Source of the DNA: Candidatus Kuenenia stuttgartensis
GTDB lineage: Bacteria; Planctomycetota; Planctomycetia; Isosphaerales; Isosphaeraceae
Direction: 5' to 3'
Assembly (NCBI GenBank): GCA_945874095.1
Contig: CAMCFM010000166.1
Location: forward strand, 1-8,170
Length of the DNA: 8,170 nt
A program made the position numbers and the translations under genes. Positions within the stretch are counted from its first letter, which is position 1. Every line of letters begins with the position of its first letter. The notes beneath the pieces are model-generated. The model worked only from the letters and a program-made list of their open reading frames with translations, had not been told where the DNA came from and did not search any database. Of this stretch, positions 1-6,725 are shown in pieces.

Positions 1-1359
1 AAAGACGGGAGCGGGAGGTTGGAAATGGCTCAGGCCATCGCCTCATCCGACAATCCACTGACGCCCAGAGTTTGGGCGAACCGGGTCTGGATGTACCTGA
101 TCGGCAAGCCTCTCGTCGAATCGCCTTCCGATTTCGGTACACGAAGTGATCCCCCATCTCACCCAGAGCTGCTGGATTACCTCGCTTATTCGCTGACCCA
201 CGACGATGCCTGGCACACCAAGTCGCTCGTCAAACGTATTGCCATGTCGCACACCTACCGCCAGAGTTCAGCGCCCCGGGCCGACGCATTATCCAAAGAT
301 CCTGAAAATCGGCTGGTGCATAAAGCCAATCGTAAACGCCTGGAAATGGAGCCGATGCGCGATTCGATCCTGGCCGTTTCTGGCCGGCTTGACCCTTCGG
401 TTTATGGCCCCAGCGTGGATGTAACGGTTCCTCCATACCCAGGCAAGCGAACCGTTTACGCACAGATTGAGCGTCAGAATCTTGACACCTTCTTCCGCAC
501 CTTCGACTTCGCCGGGCCGGACTCCTCAAGTCCCAAGCGGTTCGTCACCACCGTGCCCCAACAGGCCCTTTATTTCATGAACCATCCGTTCGTTCAGGAA
601 GAATCCAAACGTTTCGCCGATCGTTTTGCGGAAACGCTTAAGAATCAGCCTGAAGCGGCCGTTTCGCAGATGGCGGAAGTGGCCTGGGGCAGGCCTTTGA
701 CGGTCTCGGAAAAAGCGGCGGCTTTGAGATTTTTGAACGATGAGGCCGGACGCGGCTCTGAAGAGCCTAAACCTGTCTGGTCGTATGGGTTCGGATCGGT
801 GGACGAACCCACAAGCCGTGTGACGAACTTTTTGAAATATCCGAAATATATCGGAACAGCCTGGCAGTTTGGCGACACTTTGCCGCATCCGATCGGCTCA
901 TTCAACCACCTCACTCCACAGGGTGGACACGTCGGCCCAACGGTCAAAACGGGCGCCATTCGCCGCTGGACAGCCCCTGAATCGATGACGATCGTGATTG
1001 AGGCACCGCTCACACACGCATCCGATAAAGGCGAGGGATTGAGAGGCTGGGTCGTGAGCAGTCGCCAAGGCGTTCTGGGCAAGATGACGGTGAAGAACGG
1101 TAAAGCCGATTTCAATCGTGATGGATTGCAGGTGGAAGCAGGCGAAACCATCGACTTCGTGGCCGACTGTGGGCCGGCTGGTGACCACTCGTTTGACGGA
1201 TTCGGATGGGCCCCGATCATTCGTCGTTCCGATTCCGCCGGGATGGGCTGGAACGCTGCTGAAGATTTTGGTGACAAGGCTGGTTTTGTGCCGATGAATG
1301 CCGCCGCCCGGCTGGCTCAGGCGATGTTTCAGGCCAATTCATTCCTATATGTCGATTGA
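1..1359 (+). CDS. DUF1553 (PSD1) domain protein, C-terminal part, 5' end outside window
   Basis: The reading frame is open from base 1, so this is the last 452 residues of a longer protein. The first TTG (base 19) is not a credible start, because the residues before it (SGRLE) already match the family. Family signatures are SDNPLTPRVWANRVW (bases 46-90), SDFG followed by SHPELLDYLA, and TYRQSS, then the closing RLAQAMFQANSFLYVD, which is typical of DUF1553/PSD1 C-termini. Full-length relatives usually carry a planctomycete cytochrome c domain and DUF1549 upstream; that part is not visible here. A beta-rich segment of about 150 residues (bases 769-1227) is inserted before the final helix. It contains a WSYGFG motif, a GGHVGPT motif, AIRRWTAP and VSSRQG. 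The protein is probably exported and acts with the DUF1501 product encoded 15 bp downstream. The biochemical role of the family is not established; links to polysaccharide breakdown have been proposed. Family call is confident, function is not. Confidence 0.93.
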   Translation, partial: KDGSGRLEMAQAIASSDNPLTPRVWANRVWMYLIGKPLVESPSDFGTRSDPPSHPELLDYLAYSLTHDDAWHTKSLVKRIAMSHTYRQSSAPRADALSKDPENRLVHKANRKRLEMEPMRDSILAVSGRLDPSVYGPSVDVTVPPYPGKRTVYAQIERQNLDTFFRTFDFAGPDSSSPKRFVTTVPQQALYFMNHPFVQEESKRFADRFAETLKNQPEAAVSQMAEVAWGRPLTVSEKAAALRFLNDEAGRGSEEPKPVWSYGFGSVDEPTSRVTNFLKYPKYIGTAWQFGDTLPHPIGSFNHLTPQGGHVGPTVKTGAIRRWTAPESMTIVIEAPLTHASDKGEGLRGWVVSSRQGVLGKMTVKNGKADFNRDGLQVEAGETIDFVADCGPAGDHSFDGFGWAPIIRRSDSAGMGWNAAEDFGDKAGFVPMNAAARLAQAMFQANSFLYVD

Positions 1360-1361
1360 GT

Positions 1362-1366
1362 GAGGA
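1362..1366 (+). promoter_or_regulatory. Shine-Dalgarno GAGGA that sets the DUF1501 start
   Basis: GAGGA sits 8 bp ahead of ATG 1375 and directly after the TGA (1357-1359) of the DUF1553 gene. It favours ATG 1375 over the in-frame GTG at 1360, which overlaps this motif. The placement suggests re-initiation or translational coupling from the upstream gene. Confidence 0.55.
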
Positions 1367-1374
1367 ACCAGATC

Positions 1375-2886
1375 ATGTCCATGTACAACCACGATATCGA
1401 CCCTGCCGACCTGGCCCTGACACGTCGCCAATGGCTCAACCGAACCGGCATGGGCCTGGGCTCTCTGGCCCTTGGGATGATGTTCGACGAACAAGGCCTG
1501 CTGGCCGCCGATTCGAGCTCGAACCAAACCGGCCTGCCCGGACTGCCCACCGGCGGCAATCCTTTGTTGTCGTCAGGCGTGAACCCGCTCTCGCCGAAGT
1601 CGCCCCACTTTGCGCCCAAGGCCAAGCGAATGATTCATATCTTCGCCAACGGAGGGCCCAGCCATGTGGACACTTTTGATCGCAAAGAGCAGCTCCAGAA
1701 GTATCACGGCAAACCCTTGCCAATGACCAATCTGCCAACGGAACGCCGGACAGGTGCTGCACTTGGGTCGCCGTTCAAATGGTCGAAATATGGCCAGAGC
1801 GGGCTTGAGATCAGCGAACTGTTTAAAACGCTCGGCGAAAAATGTGCCGACGAGCTCTGCGTAATCCGGTCCATGAAGGCCGACGTGCCGAACCACGAGC
1901 CTTCCCTGCTCTTAATGAACTGCGGAGAAGCCCGCCTGCCCCGCCCCAGCATGGGTTCATGGCTGCTTTATGGTCTGGGGACTGAGAATCAGAATCTGCC
2001 GGGATTTGTGGTCATGTGCCCGAACGGTTACCCGATTCAGGAGAGCCAGAACTGGCAGTCCGCCTTCCTTCCAGGCATCTATCAGGGAACATATGTCGAT
2101 ACCAAGAATACAGCGATTGAAAAGCTGATCGCGAATATTCGTAATAAAAGCAATTCATCGAAGCAGCAGGCCCGCCAGCTTGAACTATTGCGAGCCTTTA
2201 ATGCCGACCATGCGGAACGAAGGGCGAATGAAGCGGCTCTGGAGTCGCGTATCCAGTCGTTTGAACTCGCATTTCGGATGCAGACAGAAGCCGCTGATGC
2301 CTTTGATACCACCCGCGAGCCCAAGCACATTCAAGAACTGTATGGGCCAGGGACACAGGCCCGTCAGTATCTGACCGCCAGACGCCTGCTGGAGCGTGGA
2401 GTGCGTTACATTCAGGTCTGGCACGGCGAAGGTCAACCGTGGGACAACCACGACGACATTGAAGTCGGCCACCGCAAGCTGGCTGGCGAGTGCGATCAGG
2501 GGCTGGCTGCCTTGATTATCGACTTGAAGCAGCGGGGAATGCTTGAAGATACTCTGGTGGTTTGGGGCGGCGAATTCGGCCGGACACCGGTTGTGGAACT
2601 GCCAACTCCGGGCGCCAACGCCGGCAAGATGAATGGCCGGGACCATAATAACCACGGATTTACGATGTGGGTGGCCGGTGGAGGGATCCGCAAGGGATAC
2701 GCCCATGGGGCGACCGACGATTTCGGGTTCCAGTCCGTCGAGAAAGTGGTGCACGTGCACGACCTTCACGCCACATTATTGCATTTGCTCGGTTTCGATC
2801 ACGAGAAATTCACCTATCGCTATGCCGGCCGAGACTTCCGTCTGACCGATGTGCATGGCACGGTGATGAAAGATCTGATCGCCTGA
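1375..2886 (+). CDS. DUF1501 family protein with Tat-type leader
   Basis: A 503-residue protein of the DUF1501 family, which shares the alkaline phosphatase/sulfatase-like fold. The N-terminus carries a twin-arginine signal: T-R17-R18-Q-W-L, then a glycine- and leucine-rich stretch (about residues 24-36). Folded export through Tat is therefore likely. Family motifs include IFANGGPSHVDTFD (about 88-102), WDNHDD (356-361), GEFGRTP (399-405), GRDHNNHGF (421-429) and HDLHATLLHLLGFDH (462-476). The His/Asp positions in these motifs are candidate metal ligands. Length is normal for the family. The gene starts 15 bp after the DUF1553 stop, so the two are almost surely co-transcribed. The stop codon lies 2 bp from the stop of the opposing MATE gene. 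A downstream ATG at 1381 is an alternative start. Substrate is unknown; the family is often annotated as sulfatase-like, but I see no sulfatase formylglycine motif (C-x-P-x-R). Confidence 0.93.
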   Translation: MSMYNHDIDPADLALTRRQWLNRTGMGLGSLALGMMFDEQGLLAADSSSNQTGLPGLPTGGNPLLSSGVNPLSPKSPHFAPKAKRMIHIFANGGPSHVDTFDRKEQLQKYHGKPLPMTNLPTERRTGAALGSPFKWSKYGQSGLEISELFKTLGEKCADELCVIRSMKADVPNHEPSLLLMNCGEARLPRPSMGSWLLYGLGTENQNLPGFVVMCPNGYPIQESQNWQSAFLPGIYQGTYVDTKNTAIEKLIANIRNKSNSSKQQARQLELLRAFNADHAERRANEAALESRIQSFELAFRMQTEAADAFDTTREPKHIQELYGPGTQARQYLTARRLLERGVRYIQVWHGEGQPWDNHDDIEVGHRKLAGECDQGLAALIIDLKQRGMLEDTLVVWGGEFGRTPVVELPTPGANAGKMNGRDHNNHGFTMWVAGGGIRKGYAHGATDDFGFQSVEKVVHVHDLHATLLHLLGFDHEKFTYRYAGRDFRLTDVHGTVMKDLIA

Positions 2887-2888
2887 TG

Positions 2889-4289
2889 TTATGCCTGAAA
2901 AGTCTGGTTCTGGCGAGATTTGCGGAACCAGACGATCAGCAGAACGATGCCAGTGACGATCAGGCCCGTCGATAATCCAACCCAGATTCCACGTACTTCC
3001 ATTTGCATTTCAAATGCAAGATAAACGCCCACAGGCAAACCGATCAGCCAGTGAGCCACCAGATTGCAAATGGCAGGCGTGCGCGTATCACCAAGCCCTC
3101 GCAGAGAGCCAGTGGTGACGGCTTGAAGTCCGTCAAAGATTTGAAAAATGGCCGCAATCGCCAGCAGCCTTACGCCTTGCCGGATAATTTCATGGTCAGC
3201 CGTGAATAAATCGACCAGCGTTGCCGGAATCAGTACAAATGAGGCTGCCAGGCTGATCATGACCACGTTTGTTAATGCAATGGCTGCCCATCCGGCACGG
3301 GCGGCTGATGTCAGTTTTTTCGCACCCACGGCATGACCAACACGCACGGCTGCGGCGGATGCAATTCCGAGCGGGATCATGAATGTGAGGCTTGTGATAT
3401 TTAATACAATCTGGTGAGCTGCCAGAGAAACCGGTGCCATGCGTCCGATCAGCGTACTGGCAAGGCTGAAAATACCGACCTCCATGGTGATTTGAGACGC
3501 CGCCGGAAAACCCAACCGGACAAGTTTCACCAAATCGTTTTTAAATATCGAGCGATACCATTTTGATGGAAATATTGTTGGATCGATGGACCAGACGATC
3601 CATGCCAGCCCAGCGGCCAGATAAATTCGTGAGATCACGGTTGCCGCAGCCGATCCTGAAACTCCAAAAGCGGGTGAGCCAAGGTGACCATAAACCAGTA
3701 TCCAATTAAATGCAATATTCAATAAGTTCGCCGACAATAATACAATCATCACAGGCCTGACACGCCCGATGGATTGCAGATAGCGTCTCAGGGCCGAATA
3801 AACGAGTAAAGGGCCGGTGCTCCAGAGCACCACTTTCATATAGCTGCGAGCCATGGGAAGAACTTCCGGCGTGAGGCCCCAGTAATCGACCGTCTGCAAT
3901 ACCACTGCAAATAAAATGGTCAGAAATGGAGTGAGTAAAAGTGCCAGAAATACGCCTGTCCGAAGCCACTGACGCGATTCGTCGTGTTTGCCAGCTCCAT
4001 GCGATTGCGATACGAGTGTGTCGAGCCCCAGAAATAGCCCCATCCCGAAAACAGCGAACGTGAAATAGACACTTCCGCCGATCCCTGAAGCACCGATTGC
4101 AGCTGGCCCCAAGTCAGAGACGAGGATCGTATCGGCCACGCCCATGGCCATCCAGCCGATTTCGCCCAGCACGACTGGCAGAGCCAGTTTAAAGGTAGAA
4201 ATGATCTCTTGATTGAAACTTGGTGTCTGGTGCTGGTCAGGATCGTTCAAATGCAATGCATCCCCAATTCTTTTACGTGTATTTCTCAA
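2889..4289 (-). CDS. MATE family efflux transporter
   Basis: An integral membrane antiporter of the MATE/NorM type, which exports drugs or other organic solutes using a sodium or proton gradient. The 466 residues give about 12 membrane segments in two homologous halves. The first half shows LPVVLGEIGWMAMGVADT (37-54) and GLDTLVSQSHGAG (88-100). The second half shows AAHQIVLNITSLTFMIPLGI (290-309), VRVGHAVGA (315-323) and SLRGLGDTRTP (395-405), all hallmarks of the family. The start is uncertain. No in-frame ATG lies ahead of the first helix, and the frame stays open upstream through the intergenic gap. The longest usual-codon start is TTG at 4289, with TTGs at residues 12 and 14 as alternatives. 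Residues 1-30 are hydrophilic, so the start choice does not affect the membrane domain. It lies 82 bp behind the dehydratase gene and could share its transcript. Substrate is unknown. Confidence 0.92.
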   Translation of the reverse strand: MRNTRKRIGDALHLNDPDQHQTPSFNQEIISTFKLALPVVLGEIGWMAMGVADTILVSDLGPAAIGASGIGGSVYFTFAVFGMGLFLGLDTLVSQSHGAGKHDESRQWLRTGVFLALLLTPFLTILFAVVLQTVDYWGLTPEVLPMARSYMKVVLWSTGPLLVYSALRRYLQSIGRVRPVMIVLLSANLLNIAFNWILVYGHLGSPAFGVSGSAAATVISRIYLAAGLAWIVWSIDPTIFPSKWYRSIFKNDLVKLVRLGFPAASQITMEVGIFSLASTLIGRMAPVSLAAHQIVLNITSLTFMIPLGIASAAAVRVGHAVGAKKLTSAARAGWAAIALTNVVMISLAASFVLIPATLVDLFTADHEIIRQGVRLLAIAAIFQIFDGLQAVTTGSLRGLGDTRTPAICNLVAHWLIGLPVGVYLAFEMQMEVRGIWVGLSTGLIVTGIVLLIVWFRKSRQNQTFQA

Positions 4290-4371
4290 ATGAAACAGCT
4301 CGAGGTTTTGGATTTGGTGTAGACTATATTTCCTGACACAACAAGGCTTCTCTGAGTGAATGGCATAAGAT

Positions 4372-5346
4372 TCAGCTTTCGATAAACTTTGCTTTTAGAG
4401 CATCAAAATAGGCGTCTAAATCGACATTTCCACCGGTAATGATAATTCCCACACGCTTGCCGGTCAGTTCAAGATTCCGGTGCAGAACCGGGGCCACAGG
4501 CACAGCGCAGGAAGGCTCGATGATGATTTTAAATCGCTCCCAGACAAATCTCAGTGCAGCCAGCATTTCTTCTTCCGTGGCAGTGACAATTTCATCGACA
4601 TGTTTTTGAATCACGGCGAAGGTTTTATCGCCAAGGCTTGTACGAAGGCCGTCGGCCATGGTTTTCGGGTCGCCGGAGGATTCAATTTTGCCGGAAATCA
4701 TGGAACGCATCGCATCGTCGGCCCGGGCGGGTTCCACTCCGATCACGCGGGTGCCGGGCGAAAGGCTTTTCACAGCGATTGCCGTGCCGCTAGCCAGGCC
4801 TCCTCCGCCAATTGGAGTGATCACAACATCAAGCAGAGCAACTTGTTCCATCAATTCCAAGGCGGCTGTGCCCTGCCCTGCAATCACGCGCCAGTCGTTG
4901 AATGGATGCACCATTTCATAGCCATGCTGATCGATCAATCGCTGAACAGTCGATTCGCGGGCCTGCTGAGTCGGTTCGCAAAGTTCGACCATCGCTCCGA
5001 AGTCTTCCGTAGCCCTGCGTTTAACAGCCGGAGCCGTGCTGGGCATGACCACGCACACGGGTACGCCCATCATCTGACCAGCCTTGGCCAGAGCCTGGCC
5101 GTGGTTGCCTGAACTGTGGGTGATGACCCCACGTTTTTTCTGCGATTCGTCGAGTAAAAGGACGGCATTCATGGCCCCTCGAAATTTAAACGCACCGATT
5201 TTCTGAAAGTTTTCACATTTCAGAAAAACGCTCGCCCCACTGGCTTTATCGAGCGAATGGCTCGTCAGAACCGGTGTTCGCACGGCATAAGGCGCGATTC
5301 GGGTGGCTGCGGCCCGGATGGTTTCGAGATCGACTGGGATGTCCAT
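4372..5346 (-). CDS. PLP-dependent threonine/serine dehydratase (fold type II)
   Basis: A cytoplasmic pyridoxal-phosphate enzyme of the serine/threonine dehydratase family. Members deaminate L-threonine to 2-oxobutanoate plus ammonia, or serine to pyruvate; some are serine racemases or hydroxyaspartate dehydratases. Visible residues are the Schiff-base lysine K54 in GAFKFRGA, the substrate loop SSGNHGQ (78-84), the phosphate-binding tetraglycine loop IGGGGLASG (179-187), EPSCA (277-281) and TGGN (304-307), which contacts the pyridine ring. At 324 residues it lacks the C-terminal regulatory (ACT-like) domains of biosynthetic IlvA, so it resembles the short TdcB/serine racemase type and should not show isoleucine feedback of the IlvA kind. 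ATG 5346 gives a family-typical N-terminus (DLETIRAAATRIAPYAVRTP); a weak AAGAG lies upstream. It starts 30 bp after the NIPSNAP gene. Exact substrate cannot be read from sequence, so I give no gene symbol. Confidence 0.92.
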   Translation of the reverse strand: MDIPVDLETIRAAATRIAPYAVRTPVLTSHSLDKASGASVFLKCENFQKIGAFKFRGAMNAVLLLDESQKKRGVITHSSGNHGQALAKAGQMMGVPVCVVMPSTAPAVKRRATEDFGAMVELCEPTQQARESTVQRLIDQHGYEMVHPFNDWRVIAGQGTAALELMEQVALLDVVITPIGGGGLASGTAIAVKSLSPGTRVIGVEPARADDAMRSMISGKIESSGDPKTMADGLRTSLGDKTFAVIQKHVDEIVTATEEEMLAALRFVWERFKIIIEPSCAVPVAPVLHRNLELTGKRVGIIITGGNVDLDAYFDALKAKFIES

Positions 5347-5376
5347 GAATGTCGGCTCTTTTTTCGGTATCAGGTT

Positions 5377-5787
5377 TTACTTGATTGGGCTGTAGTCGAG
5401 CGAATTCAGGAATACGCTTTCGACTTTGGAGACCAGCTTGCCGTTCTTCTCGCTTTCGGAGTGGGCTTTTTTCCAGGCAGGATCAGCCATGAAAGCCTTC
5501 CACGAGGCTGTTGCAGCTTCGCGGCTCGGGTATGCCAGAATATAGACCATCTTTTCGCCCTTGCCTGATTTTTCGTCAACAGGCTCCCAGAAACCGACCA
5601 GTTCCATACCGTGCTTTTTGAAAAGTTCGCAGGTGTGGTCGCGGAATCGGGCGTGAAGTTCGGTCATTTTGCCTGGAGGTGCGTAGTAGGTCCGCATCTC
5701 AAAAACCTTGCCGGCCTTGTCGTCGGCAGAGACAGAAGATGTGGCTGCAAGAGTGGTTAGAATCATGGCGGCTATTAGGGTTCTCAT
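5377..5787 (-). CDS. secreted NIPSNAP family protein
   Basis: A 136-residue protein with a Sec-type signal peptide: M-R-T, then a hydrophobic core LIAAMILTTLAA (4-15), with likely cleavage after SVSA (residue 21). The mature part of about 115 residues is a single NIPSNAP domain of the dimeric alpha-beta barrel superfamily. It shows VFEMRTYYAPPGKMTELHARF (28-48), GFWEPV (65-70), MVYILAYPSREAA (80-92) and SWKAFMADPAWKKA (95-108). The last of these matches the W-x-x-F/x-x-D-P-x-W pattern of the family. A strong ribosome site AGGAG lies 6 bp before ATG 5787 (bases 5794-5798), fixing the start. It is the first gene of a probable three-gene run with the dehydratase and the MATE transporter. Biochemical function is unknown; most studied NIPSNAP proteins are intracellular or mitochondrial, so export is notable. 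Confidence 0.88.
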   Translation of the reverse strand: MRTLIAAMILTTLAATSSVSADDKAGKVFEMRTYYAPPGKMTELHARFRDHTCELFKKHGMELVGFWEPVDEKSGKGEKMVYILAYPSREAATASWKAFMADPAWKKAHSESEKNGKLVSKVESVFLNSLDYSPIK

Positions 5788-5847
5788 GGGTTGCTCCTGG
5801 TAAAGGTGGGTCCGGCATGGGTTGTGTGTCTATCACAAAGCCCTTTC

Positions 5848-5876
5848 CTTATAGCGTTGAAGCCGCCGATCGGCAA
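5848..5876 (-). promoter_or_regulatory. candidate sigma70-type promoter for the NIPSNAP gene
   Basis: On the minus strand a -35-like TTGCCG (complement of 5871-5876) is followed after exactly 17 bp by a -10-like TATAAG (complement of 5848-5853). The matches to consensus are 4 of 6 and 5 of 6. Transcription would begin near 5841 and leave a leader of about 55 nt before ATG 5787. The perfect palindrome GCCGATCGGC (5865-5874) overlaps the -35 box and spacer, where a repressor could act. This is a by-eye match only. Confidence 0.35.
5865..5874. repeat. 10-bp palindrome GCCGATCGGC
   Basis: A perfect inverted repeat in the 103-bp gap between the cupin and NIPSNAP genes, flanked by CGTTG (5855-5859) and CAACG (5874-5878). 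It may be an operator over the candidate NIPSNAP promoter, or part of a weak hairpin after the cupin gene. No T-run follows on the minus strand, so a standard intrinsic terminator is unlikely. Confidence 0.4.
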
Positions 5877-5890
5877 CGTTTTTCCGCGAG

Positions 5891-6259
5891 TCAGGCCTCA
5901 AAATAATCGTCGTCGGCAATATCGGGAATCCCCACCACCAGCACCCTCATCCGGCCCAAAGCGGAATGCACCACAAACGGCGGAATATGCACCAGAGACC
6001 CTGTAGAGACAGCATGTACGACCCCATCCACAGTGACCGTGCCGTCTCCATCCAGCACATAATACAATTCGGTGGAACGCTTGTGGTAATGAGGCCTTGC
6101 GCCGTCAATATCCACGGCATGTGCCCATGCGGCAGGCGAGATGGCGATATCTTCGCGGCTGATGAGCCTCTCCCTCCACCCACAGGCACTTTTTTCCCGA
6201 GGCGTGTGGCCTTCATGACGCACCAGAATCGGGCCTTTATTTTGTGACGGTTCCGACAT
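5891..6259 (-). CDS. single-domain cupin protein
   Basis: A 122-residue cytoplasmic protein with one cupin_2 beta-barrel. Cupin motif 1 is G53-A-R-P-H57-Y-H59 with E64 and G71. Motif 2 runs from G87 through P93/P94 to H98. The three histidines and one glutamate (H57, H59, E64, H98) are all present, so a divalent metal site is probably intact. Small cupins of this kind serve as sugar isomerases, dioxygenases or sensor-like binding proteins; the sequence does not say which. Start ATG 6259 is the only in-frame ATG before residue 104. Its ribosome site is weak and the palindrome CCCAGATCTGGG lies 8 bp ahead of it. The gene is divergent from the 92-residue ORF at 6379 and lies 103 bp ahead of the NIPSNAP gene on the same strand, probably as a separate unit. 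Confidence 0.88.
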   Translation of the reverse strand: MSEPSQNKGPILVRHEGHTPREKSACGWRERLISREDIAISPAAWAHAVDIDGARPHYHKRSTELYYVLDGDGTVTVDGVVHAVSTGSLVHIPPFVVHSALGRMRVLVVGIPDIADDDYFEA

Positions 6260-6267
6260 CTTTATTT

Positions 6268-6279
6268 CCCAGATCTGGG
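6268..6279. repeat. 12-bp perfect palindrome CCCAGATCTGGG beside the cupin start
   Basis: A perfect dyad 8 bp upstream of the cupin ATG, covering the position expected for its ribosome site. It could be an operator for a dimeric regulator, or in RNA a short 4-bp stem. The 8-mer CCAGATCT recurs at 6700-6707, just before the ferredoxin ribosome site, which may be chance. Confidence 0.5.
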
Positions 6280-6350
6280 CAATGAGTGGCGATTTATGGT
6301 GCGATCACATATGATAACGAGTCGTGGCTGCTTGCGGTGTCCGGAAATTG

Positions 6351-6363
6351 CTGAAAATTTCAG
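6351..6363. repeat. inverted repeat CTGAAA-A-TTTCAG upstream of the 92-residue ORF
   Basis: Two 6-bp arms around one central base. The dyad overlaps the first bases of the AGGAG ribosome site (6362-6366) of the gene starting at 6379. It may be a regulatory site for that gene; no terminator-like T-run follows. Confidence 0.35.
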
Positions 6364-6378
6364 GAGATTGATAAATCG

Positions 6379-6657
6379 ATGGTTCGCTCCGTTCTGGTTC
6401 ACGATCCGGTAGGCCGATGGAGGCTTTTTCGTCAACAGCAGTGGATGGCTGAAGTCAGGCGGAATATCGAAGCCTCTAGCTGGACAAAATTTCATTTGGA
6501 TATGGATGAACCGGTTTATTTGCAAATGTTAAAATCTGAAGATCAATGGGCAAACCTGACTGAGTCTGAGATCCTGGAAGTGATTAGAATTCATGGAGGT
6601 TTGTGCCTCAATCCACCCACTACACAAGTCGAAGAAGGCTTGACGGCTGGCCTATAA
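6379..6657 (+). CDS. hypothetical protein, 92 residues
   Basis: I do not recognise this protein. It is soluble, without signal peptide or membrane segment, and is rich in Trp (positions 14, 22, 35 and 57), Glu and Met. A mostly helical central part, roughly residues 16-71, contains QQQWMAEVRRNIE and LTESEILEVIRIHGG. It ends with a less ordered tail holding NPPT. The single cysteine is in GGLCLN. The start ATG 6379 has an AGGAG 12 bp ahead, slightly distant but good. Codon use and residue mix look like a real gene. It lies 68 bp before the ferredoxin gene on the same strand, so co-transcription is plausible and it may be a partner or a regulator; that is only positional inference. It is divergent from the cupin gene, and the shared 119-bp region holds both inverted repeats. 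Confidence 0.7.
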   Translation: MVRSVLVHDPVGRWRLFRQQQWMAEVRRNIEASSWTKFHLDMDEPVYLQMLKSEDQWANLTESEILEVIRIHGGLCLNPPTTQVEEGLTAGL

Positions 6658-6725
6658 ATAAGAGACGTTAGAAGCTTGAACCCACTGAATCCTAAATCTC
6701 CAGATCTAGAGGAGCATCCAAAACC

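Noticed and set aside
645..1277. 210-codon open frame on the minus strand within the DUF1553 gene
   Set aside because: It lies wholly opposite a well-supported domain, its product matches no family, and it is rich in Pro/Ser as expected for a shadow of GC-rich codons.
2185..2769. 194-codon minus-strand frame opposite the DUF1501 gene
   Set aside because: It is antisense to conserved motifs of DUF1501 and has no recognisable domain or ribosome site.
4480..5112. 210-codon plus-strand frame opposite the dehydratase gene
   Set aside because: The dehydratase has all its catalytic motifs in the other strand; the product here looks like a low-complexity shadow.
6262..6525. 87-codon minus-strand frame across the cupin/92-residue intergenic region
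   Set aside because: It overlaps the plus-strand gene at 6379, which has a better start and codon use. It would also run into the cupin promoter region.
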